From NCBI RefSeq assembly GCF_003412465.1, contig NZ_QTJV01000010.1:1-64000 (forward strand): a stretch of 64,000 nt of DNA, in the 5' to 3' direction. The notes beneath the pieces were generated by a model. It was not told where the DNA came from. It saw nothing but the letters and a program-made list of their open reading frames with translations, and did not search any database. Position 1 is the stretch's first letter. Each line of letters starts with the position of its first letter. The position numbers were made by a program, and so were the translations under genes. Shown here piece by piece: positions 1-6,680 of the stretch. Origin of the DNA: Chitinophaga silvisoli. Lineage in GTDB: Bacteria > Bacteroidota > Bacteroidia > Chitinophagales > Chitinophagaceae.

Positions 1-702
1 TGGTTCTCGGTGAATCGTACTTTTTTCATAATTGTATTTAAGTTAGAGATTTTTCTCTAACCTCACCGGACCATTTTTGGGGAATCTTACATATTACAAA
101 AATCATAGCCAGAAAAGCACAATTAAATTGGGAAGTTATAACAGATGTTATAATACTACTTATAGTTATTAATAGTAAAAAATGGAAATGTGCATTACAC
201 CTGTAATGCATTTATGAGTCGATAACGAGTGGACTCAATTGGAATTATTAAATAATCATGATGATAAATCTGGTGGATTCTATTAATTCAATTATTAATA
301 TAATTATAATCAACTGGCAAATCAAACGTCAAAAAGGATTGCCACCGCTTCAAGTTCAAACACTTCATATCCATTGTTTTATGGTCTCTTTCAAATAGTC
401 CTTTTACAATATAACGCTTTATAAATGGAGAGACGAATATTTCATTATTCATTATAATTATTTATACTATTTAATGTCGTTATACACTATGGTACTGGAT
501 TGTCTAAGGCAGAATAATTAGACGTGGAAAAATTGTTTGCTTATGGTGAATAAGTTTTTAATAAAGAAGGGGCTTAAAATTGTTAGGACTACTTAATAAA
601 GTAATAAATTTGCCTGCCAGCTTTTGAAGAAAGAAATACCCAGTACCTTTTTATCATCTGCATGGTGCGAATAGATAGTTTTTAATCACCAAAAATTGTA
701 TT
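1..702. other. A+T-rich non-coding left flank of the defence island
   Basis: No convincing gene is seen here. The stretch is visibly richer in A+T than the housekeeping regions further right, as is the CBASS pair it precedes. It contains a perfect 8-bp hairpin with a TTTT loop at 42-61 and a 9-bp perfect palindrome at 191-210. The rest is stop-rich in all frames. It is probably the interior of an accessory island whose left end lies outside the window. Confidence 0.6.
191..210. promoter_or_regulatory. 20-bp palindrome, possible operator
   Basis: Two 9-bp arms (TGCATTACA and TGTAATGCA) are perfect inverted repeats separated by CC. There is no T-run, so it does not look like a terminator. The form suits a dimeric regulator binding site, but it lies about 490 bp upstream of the CD-NTase gene and no regulator gene is visible, so the role is unknown. 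Confidence 0.3.
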
Positions 703-1707
703 ATGGCGAAAACGGTTCAACAATCGTTTGATGAATTTTTAGTTAGGTCAGTTCGTTTGGATCCCGATCAAAACAACAATGCTAAAACAAGTAAAGACGA
801 ATTGCTTAAGCAAATTCAAAAGTTACCTGCAGATGGAGATTTCCCTGAGCTTCACAACATAATTCCTTTTATTCAGTATGGTTCTTATTCAAGGAAAACA
901 AAAATACGACCATTGGATGATATAGATTTAATGGTCGTTTTAGATGCTAAAGGATCTACGTATGATAGTAGTATAAATCCTTCGGATGTTCATAATCAAT
1001 TTGATGTTGCAACATTTCGTCAATTTCGAGATGCTAATGGACGAATAAATTCTACCAAAGTCATTAACACATTTATTAAAAACCTTTCAAAGATTCATTT
1101 ATATAGAAAAGCTGATTTCAAGAAAAACCAAGAGGCGGCCGTTCTTGAATTACAATCTTATGAATGGGTATACGATATTGTTCCCTGTTTTATTACAAAG
1201 CCAGAGCCAAATGGTAAAACATACTTCTTAATTCCGGATGGAAAGGGTGCCTGGAAAAAGACTGATCCTAGAGTAGATAAGGATCGTGTCGCTAAGGTAA
1301 AAGGAACTCACAATATTAGTATTTTAGATGTGATAAGACTATGTAAATACTGGAATGTTAGACCAACAATGCCTACAATGGGATCATATTTATTAGAAAA
1401 TATGGTATTAGATTATTTTGAATTTAATGGTGCGTTTTCTCAGTTGTCTTCTATTAAAGTGGGTTTTTTGTATGCTTTGAATCATATACGAAATGCCGTC
1501 AATAATATTGTTTTAGATCCTAAAGGATTACAGGGTGATTTAAATAACCTTACATTAGATGAAAAAGATAAAATATCTAGGCGTGCGGAAGCTGATTATA
1601 ATAAAGGAAACCAAGCAATGCGGTTGGAACTTTCAGGATACCATGAGCAAGCTATAGCAATTTGGAGAGAAATTTTTGGTTCTAATTTTCCACTATATAC
1701 CAATTAA
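703..1707 (+). CDS. CBASS CD-NTase (SMODS/OAS-like nucleotidyltransferase)
   Basis: This 334-aa protein is a cyclic-oligonucleotide synthase candidate of anti-phage CBASS systems. The nucleotidyltransferase signature is visible: G60-S61 in GSYSRKTK, then the metal-binding D73-I-D75, and a third carboxylate D158 in YDIVPCF. Residues from about 205 to 325 form a helical OAS-like second half (CKYWNVRP, then GSYLLEN). Family knowledge: such enzymes are silent until phage infection, then make a cyclic di- or trinucleotide that activates an effector. The adjacent S-4TM gene, one base downstream, supplies that effector, which argues for CBASS rather than an antibiotic nucleotidyltransferase. No Cap2/Cap3 or HORMA/TRIP13 genes follow, so this would be a minimal type I system. 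The nucleotide product cannot be told from sequence. The gene is A+T-rich relative to the core genes, consistent with transfer. Confidence 0.85.
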   Translation: MAKTVQQSFDEFLVRSVRLDPDQNNNAKTSKDELLKQIQKLPADGDFPELHNIIPFIQYGSYSRKTKIRPLDDIDLMVVLDAKGSTYDSSINPSDVHNQFDVATFRQFRDANGRINSTKVINTFIKNLSKIHLYRKADFKKNQEAAVLELQSYEWVYDIVPCFITKPEPNGKTYFLIPDGKGAWKKTDPRVDKDRVAKVKGTHNISILDVIRLCKYWNVRPTMPTMGSYLLENMVLDYFEFNGAFSQLSSIKVGFLYALNHIRNAVNNIVLDPKGLQGDLNNLTLDEKDKISRRAEADYNKGNQAMRLELSGYHEQAIAIWREIFGSNFPLYTN

Positions 1708-1708
1708 C

Positions 1709-2578
1709 ATGAATAATATTAAGCAGCAGCAAAATTTACCCGATAATATTCGGCTTCTTGAGGCACAAAGATTTCTCTATTCACGTGCTAAAATGATATT
1801 TACAATTCAAATAGTATTAACAGTATTTGTGGTTATTGCTTTAAATTGGATGAAGTTAATCAAGAAGGAAGAACTGCCATTTAATGCAGCATATATTTCA
1901 TTAATATCATTAGCAATAACATTATTTGATCTTCTGTTGTTTGGGGGGCTAATATCGAACCTGCGAACTAACGCTGCTAAAATTCAAGAACAGTTTGATT
2001 GTAATGTTTATAATATGCCTTGGAATAAAATTAACAGCGGCAATAAAGCTGAAAGGCACATTATCGCCAAGAATGCTAAAAAATATATTTCTGATCCAGA
2101 AAGCCCATTAGAAAATTGGTACGATATAAAAATTGACAACTTACCACAGGATATGGCAATCTTACGTTGTCAAGAGACAAACTTATTCTACGACAGCGAA
2201 CTTCGTGAAAGATTTAAAAGAAGTAGTTTATACTGTTGCATTTTATTATTTGCCATAGAATTATTAATTGGTTTCAATAATAATGTTACGGTCCAGGCAT
2301 TTATATCAAATATTGTTGCTCCTTTGCTACCAGCAATTGCATTAACAATAAAAATAGTATTGGATAACATGAAGTCTATTAAAGCATCAGTAGAGTTAAA
2401 AAAACAAGTAGACGCCATAGAAGCAAATAAGGGAGTTCTGACTATGGAGAATTTACGTCAGATTCAGGATAAGATTTATTGTAGCAGAAGAGATAGTGCA
2501 CTTGTTCCCGATTGGTTCTATAACCTTAAAAGAAAGGAATTAGAGGAAGCCATGAAGGATAATGCTGATAGGGAATAA
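1709..2578 (+). CDS. S-4TM family putative pore-forming CBASS effector
   Basis: A 289-aa membrane protein from the ATG at 1709, one base after the CD-NTase stop; a longer in-frame start at 1676 would overlap that gene and is less likely. Four hydrophobic helices are seen at about 29-48, 60-83, 172-190 and 198-218, in two pairs separated by a soluble loop of roughly 90 residues. A charged, helical C-terminal tail follows, ending near residue 289. This layout and the position after a CD-NTase match the SMODS-associated 4TM (S-4TM) effector family. Known role by inference: when the synthase makes its cyclic nucleotide, the effector disrupts the inner membrane and kills or arrests the infected cell. 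The soluble loop or the tail is the likely ligand-sensing part, but this is not shown here. Confidence 0.85.
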   Translation: MNNIKQQQNLPDNIRLLEAQRFLYSRAKMIFTIQIVLTVFVVIALNWMKLIKKEELPFNAAYISLISLAITLFDLLLFGGLISNLRTNAAKIQEQFDCNVYNMPWNKINSGNKAERHIIAKNAKKYISDPESPLENWYDIKIDNLPQDMAILRCQETNLFYDSELRERFKRSSLYCCILLFAIELLIGFNNNVTVQAFISNIVAPLLPAIALTIKIVLDNMKSIKASVELKKQVDAIEANKGVLTMENLRQIQDKIYCSRRDSALVPDWFYNLKRKELEEAMKDNADRE

Positions 2579-2739
2579 TAGAAAAATAGGAAAATCTATA
2601 TTCAATAAATTAGAAAAAGTATTGAGTAATTTGAGTTAAATCGCAAGAAAGACGTTGTGAAGGCTTATTTTTGAGAAGCTGACAACCTTTTGAAAAGGAA
2701 TAGTTTGGTTTATTGGAACTCGACTATTTACTCGACTAA

Positions 2740-2774
2740 AATAAGAAGCCCACGCCTAGCGTGAGCTTCTTATT
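2740..2774. terminator. Bidirectional terminator between CBASS pair and tRNA-Asp
   Basis: Long inverted repeat: AATAAGAAGC pairs with GCTTCTTATT, and an inner CACGC/GCGTG stem closes a CTA loop, with one mismatch between them. The arms supply A- and T-rich ends on both strands, so it can end the defence transcript (+) and the tRNA transcript (-). Confidence 0.75.
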
Positions 2775-2781
2775 TTCTTTG

Positions 2782-2855
2782 CGGACCAGACGGGACTCGA
2801 ACCCGCGACCTCCGCCGTGACAGGGCGGCATTCTAACCAACTGAACTACTGATCC
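2782..2855 (-). tRNA. tRNA-Asp (anticodon GTC)
   Basis: Read on the minus strand, the 74-nt cloverleaf begins GGATCAG and ends CTGGTCC plus discriminator G. The acceptor stem pairs fully with one G-T wobble. The anticodon arm is CCGCC, loop CTGTCAC, GGCGG, giving anticodon GTC. The T arm carries GGTTCGAGTCC. CCA is not encoded. The 3' end faces the A+T-rich defence island, the usual side for integration into a tRNA gene. Confidence 0.95.
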
Positions 2856-2952
2856 ATCTTCCTTTCAGTACGATGGGCACTGATCCATCTTCCTTTCAGT
2901 GCGATGGGCACTGATCCATCTTCCTTTCAGTACAATGGGTACTGATCCATCC
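2850..2952 (-). repeat. Three 31-bp tandem repeats in the tRNA-Asp leader
   Basis: Copies lie at 2850-2880, 2881-2911 and 2912-2942, with a partial fourth to about 2952. On the minus strand each unit contains GATCAGT, the start of the mature tRNA, and a small hairpin CAGTRC-CCATY-GYACTG. The hairpin arms vary between copies but stay paired: GC/GC in the middle copy, AC/GT in the outer copy, and a G-U wobble in the tRNA-proximal copy. The repeats sit between the tRNA promoter and the mature tRNA, so they should be transcribed as 5' leader. Confidence 0.85.
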
Positions 2953-2992
2953 CCTTCCGTTAAAGCACTTCCGCTTTCCCGTTTTGGGATTG

Positions 2993-3025
2993 CAAAGATA
3001 GCGACAAACAAATCAATTTTGCAAA
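2993..3025 (-). promoter_or_regulatory. Promoter for tRNA-Asp
   Basis: On the minus strand a perfect TATCTTTG (-7 element, 3000-2993) is preceded by TTTG (3025-3022) with a 21-nt spacer, as in Bacteroidetes housekeeping promoters. Transcription would start near 2987 and give a leader of about 130 nt before the tRNA. Confidence 0.75.
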
Positions 3026-3051
3026 TCTTTTTTAAAAAATATTTTACCCGT

Positions 3052-3059
3052 TATCTTTA
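3052..3059 (+). promoter_or_regulatory. -7 element of the accA promoter
   Basis: TATCTTTA matches TAnnTTTG at seven of eight positions and lies 31 bp before the accA ATG. No clear TTTG is seen at the expected spacing upstream. The divergent tRNA promoter is only about 50 bp away. Confidence 0.5.
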
Positions 3060-3090
3060 CACCGTACTTTAACCAATTTATAACATAAAT

Positions 3091-4044
3091 ATGCAATTCC
3101 TGGAATTCGAAAAACCTATTGCGGACTTGTATGATCAGCTGGAAAAACTGAAAGAGAATGGCGCAAAGTCTGGTGTTGACGTGACAGCTACCGTGGTGGA
3201 ATATGAAGCGAAGATCGCTCATACCCGTCAGGAAATCTACAATCATCTGACCAGTTACCAAAAGGTACTGTTGAGCAGGCACCCGGATAGGCCCTATACC
3301 CTGGCGTACATTGAGAAGATGTGTACCAACTTTGTGGAGCTGCATGGCGACAGGAATGTAAAGGACGATAAGGCGATGGTAGGCGGTTTTGCTGACCTGG
3401 ATGGTGAAACCATCATGTTTATCGGTCAGCAGAAGGGTGTAAACACCAAAATGCGCCAGATCCGCAACTTTGGTATGGCAAATCCTGAAGGCTATCGCAA
3501 GGCATTGCGTCTCATGAAACTGGCTGAAAAGTTCAACAAGCCTATCGTAACGCTGATAGACACCCCGGGTGCTTACCCAGGTCTGGAAGCTGAAGAGCGT
3601 GGGCAGGGTGAGGCAATTGCCCGCAACATATTTGAAATGGTGAAGCTGCGTGTGCCGGTTATCTGTATCATTATCGGGGAAGGTGCTTCCGGTGGTGCCC
3701 TGGGCATCGGTATCGGAGACCGTGTGCTGATGTTGGAAAATAGCTGGTATACTGTAATTTCTCCTGAAAACTGTTCTACCATCCTCTGGCGTAGCTGGAA
3801 CTTCAAGGAAAAGGCGGCTGAGGAGCTGAAGCTCACTTCCGATCACATGAAGAATTTTGGCCTGGTAGATGGTGTTATTAACGAACCGCTGGGTGGCGCA
3901 CACGTAAACCCGGATGAAATGGCGGTGATCCTGAAGCAAAAAATCAAAGAAGAGCTGGCAGAACTGAAAAAGATTGATGCCGATACCAGGATCGAACAGC
4001 GTATTGACAAATACAGCAACATGGGCTTTTTTGACGAACGTTAA
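3091..4044 (+). CDS. accA: Acetyl-CoA carboxylase carboxyltransferase subunit alpha
   Basis: The 317-aa protein is the alpha half of the carboxyltransferase that moves CO2 from biotin to acetyl-CoA to give malonyl-CoA, the first step of fatty acid synthesis. It acts in the cytoplasm with AccD, which is not in this window. The length is normal for the family. The N-terminal helical region ([15 protein letters not shown]) and the crotonase-fold core with [11 protein letters not shown] and the glycine-rich [17 protein letters not shown] oxyanion-hole region are plain to see. The ATG at 3091 lies shortly after a -7 element. It appears to be transcribed alone, since dapA downstream has its own promoter. 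Confidence 0.97.
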   Translation: MQFLEFEKPIADLYDQLEKLKENGAKSGVDVTATVVEYEAKIAHTRQEIYNHLTSYQKVLLSRHPDRPYTLAYIEKMCTNFVELHGDRNVKDDKAMVGGFADLDGETIMFIGQQKGVNTKMRQIRNFGMANPEGYRKALRLMKLAEKFNKPIVTLIDTPGAYPGLEAEERGQGEAIARNIFEMVKLRVPVICIIIGEGASGGALGIGIGDRVLMLENSWYTVISPENCSTILWRSWNFKEKAAEELKLTSDHMKNFGLVDGVINEPLGGAHVNPDEMAVILKQKIKEELAELKKIDADTRIEQRIDKYSNMGFFDER

Positions 4045-4050
4045 AAATAA

Positions 4051-4083
4051 TTTGACATAAACCATTTCAAATTGTCATCTTTG
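4051..4083 (+). promoter_or_regulatory. Promoter for dapA
   Basis: TTTG at 4051-4054, a 21-nt spacer, then CATCTTTG at 4076-4083 (seven of eight to TAnnTTTG). Predicted start near 4090, giving a leader of about 70 nt and excluding the longer reading frame start at 4106 as the likely translation start. Confidence 0.7.
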
Positions 4084-4162
4084 CACCTCCTTTCAGGAAT
4101 TTCCCTTGAAGGGAGATGCAGGGAGGCTATTTGAAATTTCTTATCCGGAATTTTTACGCATT

Positions 4163-5041
4163 ATGGAACAATTAAGAGGCACCGGTGTTGCGCTGGTTAC
4201 GCCCTTTAAAAAAGATGAAAGCATCGACTGGAATGCTTTAGAAAGAGTCATCGATCATGTGATTGCCGGCGGGGTTGACTATGTAGTATCCCTGGGGACC
4301 ACCGGTGAAACACCTACACTGAGCGCAGAAGAGAAGTTGGACATCATGAAGTTCACCTTCGAAAAGGTGGCCAAACGTGTGCCAGTAGTGGTGGGTATTG
4401 GAGATTACAACACCCGTGATGTAGTCAAGCGTCTCGAAACCTGTCCACTCGATGAAGCTGTTGCCATACTTAGCGTAGCTCCTTATTACAGTAAACCAAG
4501 TCAGGAAGGCATCTTCCAGCACTATAAGGCCGTAGCGGCAGCTTCGCCAAAGCCGGTTATTCTCTATAATGTACCTGGACGTACGGGCCGTAATATGACG
4601 GCTCAGACCACACTGCGCCTGGCGCATGAAGTGGAAAACATCGTGGCGATGAAAGAAGCCAGTGGTGATATGGTTCAGTGTATGCAGATCATTCGTGACA
4701 AGCCGAAAGATTTCATCGTGGTGAGCGGGGATGATGCCCTGGCTATGCCACAGATTGCTACCGGTATGGATGGTTTGATCTCTGTAGCAGCGAATTATTT
4801 TGCAAAAGACACGGCTGATATGGTTCATGCTGCATTACAGAATGATTTCCCGACAGCAAGAACCCTGCATTACAAACTGCAGGAAGCTTTTGATCTCATG
4901 TTTGAAGAAAACAACCCTGCGGGCGTGAAAGCGTTCTTACAGGAGGCTGGTTTGATTGAGAATGTGTTCCGCCTGCCGGTAGTGCCGGTGAGTGCCGGAT
5001 TGCAGGCAAGAATTGCTGCTTTCGTAAAGAGTTTTAAGTAA
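4163..5041 (+). CDS. dapA: 4-hydroxy-tetrahydrodipicolinate synthase
   Basis: This 292-aa cytoplasmic TIM-barrel enzyme condenses pyruvate with aspartate semialdehyde in the lysine and diaminopimelate pathway, feeding peptidoglycan synthesis. The pyruvate-binding Schiff-base lysine is K164 in VAMKEASGD, the catalytic tyrosine Y135 lies in YNVPGRTGRN, and the T46-T47 pair lies in SLGTTGE. The start at 4163 gives the usual family N-terminus (LRGTGVALVTPF); an upstream in-frame start at 4106 would add 19 non-conserved residues. The gene has its own promoter and ends at a strong bidirectional terminator shared with rnz. Confidence 0.96.
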   Translation: MEQLRGTGVALVTPFKKDESIDWNALERVIDHVIAGGVDYVVSLGTTGETPTLSAEEKLDIMKFTFEKVAKRVPVVVGIGDYNTRDVVKRLETCPLDEAVAILSVAPYYSKPSQEGIFQHYKAVAAASPKPVILYNVPGRTGRNMTAQTTLRLAHEVENIVAMKEASGDMVQCMQIIRDKPKDFIVVSGDDALAMPQIATGMDGLISVAANYFAKDTADMVHAALQNDFPTARTLHYKLQEAFDLMFEENNPAGVKAFLQEAGLIENVFRLPVVPVSAGLQARIAAFVKSFK

Positions 5042-5060
5042 AAAGAAACTGCATTTAATA

Positions 5061-5095
5061 AAAAACGCTTTTGCCTATAGGTAAAAGCGTTTTTT
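5061..5095. terminator. Bidirectional terminator dapA / rnz
   Basis: AAAAACGCTTTT pairs with AAAAGCGTTTTT around a CCTATAGG-containing loop, with T-runs on both strands, between two convergent genes. Confidence 0.9.
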
Positions 5096-5102
5096 TTATT
5101 TG

Positions 5103-6011
5103 TTAAATGATATATGTAGCCCCTTCCAGTGCCAGGTCAGTATTGGGGAATACTGGTCTGCATTCTTCCAGGAAAGGAGTCAATTCGGTATATTTCGAAG
5201 AAAAATGCCCGATAATCAGTCTTTTAGCCTCAGCCTTGGCCGCTAAAGTCGCTGCCTGCACACTGGTGCTGTGATATCTTTCTGCCGCTCTTTCGGCCAG
5301 GTTATGCAAATACGTGGTTTCATGATACACCAGGTCTGCCTGGTGAGCATAGGGCAGTAATTCCTCTGTATACATCGTATCTGCACAATACACATATTTC
5401 TTGCCGGGGGCAGGAGGGAGAGTCACCCAGTCATTTTTGACCAGTACCCCATCTTTCCGCTGGTAATCAGCTCCTTCGGCTAATTGGGAGAAATATGCTG
5501 CAGGAATTTCATATGCCCTTGCCTGTTCGGGTACGATTCTTCTTTTTCTCTTCTGCATATCAAACACGAATCCGTAGCAGGGAATGCGGTGCCTGGTGGC
5601 AAAATAGCTGACCTGCAAATCTTTGTCATTCACGATAATACCTTGATTTTCCGGTAGTAAAGGGGTGAAATGCATCTCGAATTGCAGGGAGGTGGCGGCA
5701 CATTCCATCTGGAGTTTGAGGATCTGTTCCAGTTCAGGAGGGCCAAATAAATAAAGAGGATCTTGCCGGCCAAGGAGGCTCAGGGTATTGATCAGACCTA
5801 TCAGGCCAAAGTAGTGATCTCCGTGTAAGTGACTGATAAATATGTACTTGAGCCGGCTTCGCCGGATTTTATAGCGTGCAATCTGCACTTGGGTGCCTTC
5901 GCCGCAGTCTACGAGTAGCAAACTATCGTTACATGTGACTACCTGTGCCGTTGGATGCCTGTCTAACGTGGGAAGAGCCGAATTATTACCTAATATGGTT
6001 ACCGCAAACAT
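5103..6011 (-). CDS. rnz: Ribonuclease Z (tRNase Z)
   Basis: A 302-aa metallo-beta-lactamase-fold endonuclease that trims the 3' end of tRNA precursors. The zinc motif H61-L-H63-G-D65-H66 (SHLHGDHYFGL) is present, followed by the exosite region with GPPEL and later ADLVYHETTYL and IIGHFSSKY, all typical of RNase Z. Length matches the short bacterial form. It is transcribed leftward, downstream of a STAS-domain gene, but a hairpin with a following T-rich stretch lies between the two, so it probably has some transcription of its own. The nearby tRNA-Asp lacks an encoded CCA, which fits a need for this enzyme. Confidence 0.95.
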   Translation of the reverse strand: MFAVTILGNNSALPTLDRHPTAQVVTCNDSLLLVDCGEGTQVQIARYKIRRSRLKYIFISHLHGDHYFGLIGLINTLSLLGRQDPLYLFGPPELEQILKLQMECAATSLQFEMHFTPLLPENQGIIVNDKDLQVSYFATRHRIPCYGFVFDMQKRKRRIVPEQARAYEIPAAYFSQLAEGADYQRKDGVLVKNDWVTLPPAPGKKYVYCADTMYTEELLPYAHQADLVYHETTYLHNLAERAAERYHSTSVQAATLAAKAEAKRLIIGHFSSKYTELTPFLEECRPVFPNTDLALEGATYII

Positions 6012-6042
6012 GCCCGAAAATACGTATTTATAAAATCAAAAA

Positions 6043-6077
6043 TTCCGGAATATGGAACCATTTTCCACATTCCGGAA
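6043..6077 (-). terminator. Hairpin after the STAS gene, before rnz
   Basis: A 15-bp stem (TTCCGGAATATGGAA against TTCCACATTCCGGAA, one mismatch) with a 5-nt loop. On the minus strand it is followed by TTTTTGATTTTAT, so it looks like a terminator or attenuator acting on transcripts from the STAS gene. Confidence 0.65.
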
Positions 6078-6109
6078 CCAAATGGCTGCACTGATGCAAC
6101 ACACAAAAA

Positions 6110-6484
6110 TTATTCGTCTTCGCCTAATAATTCTCTTTCCAGGTCTTCCATCATGACGAGGTCAATGGCCTCTAACATGGTAGGGGCAAGGTTTACAACG
6201 TTTTCATCAGCAGCTTTAATTTGTGCCAGGAGCTCACTGTTAAGCCCGGTGAGCGCGCAGGACAAACTGCTGTCATACTGCTGGTTATAAACTGTTAAAA
6301 TGGCTTGCAGCCCTGCTGGATCTGTATTTGACACCAATGCCAGGTCCAGTATAAGATTGCGGCCTTCTAAACCTGGTAGATCAGAGACTTCTTTCACAAA
6401 AGCATCTGCCAAATTAGCATCCAGCGAACTTATTTGCGGCTGTACAACAAGAATTTTTTCTTTGGTATCAATTTTGAATTCCAT
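6110..6484 (-). CDS. STAS-domain protein (anti-sigma factor antagonist-like)
   Basis: A 124-aa protein with a single STAS fold: a leading beta strand (KILVVQPQISSL), a central strand LILDLALV, then TDPAGLQAIL where anti-sigma factor antagonists have D-S-x-G, and an acidic helical tail. In SpoIIAA-like proteins the serine there is phosphorylated by a partner kinase. Here that position is proline (T-D-P-A-G), so the usual phospho-switch residue is missing. It may act as a constitutive binding module, or not in sigma factor control at all. No partner kinase or sigma factor is nearby. It lies upstream of rnz on the same strand with a 98-bp gap that holds a terminator-like hairpin. Confidence 0.75.
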   Translation of the reverse strand: MEFKIDTKEKILVVQPQISSLDANLADAFVKEVSDLPGLEGRNLILDLALVSNTDPAGLQAILTVYNQQYDSSLSCALTGLNSELLAQIKAADENVVNLAPTMLEAIDLVMMEDLERELLGEDE

Positions 6485-6680
6485 TCGTAAGGTTTTGTTT
6501 TATTAGATTTAGTAAATAAGTAATCGGAATCCTGCCCACTAACAGCCTTCTTCTTACTTCATTACCCTTCACAATGATCTTTATACTATTAAAGTGTTAG
6601 GGTAAAGGTAAATCAAAATTATTTGCTAATATTGTATAAGCAAGTCCCGGTAAGGGTTTTAATAATTTAATATTCTCACA

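Noticed and set aside
2850-2952. CRISPR array reading of the 31-bp repeats
   Set aside because: The units are directly adjacent with no spacers, only three full copies exist, and no cas genes are present; they are a leader repeat of the tRNA.
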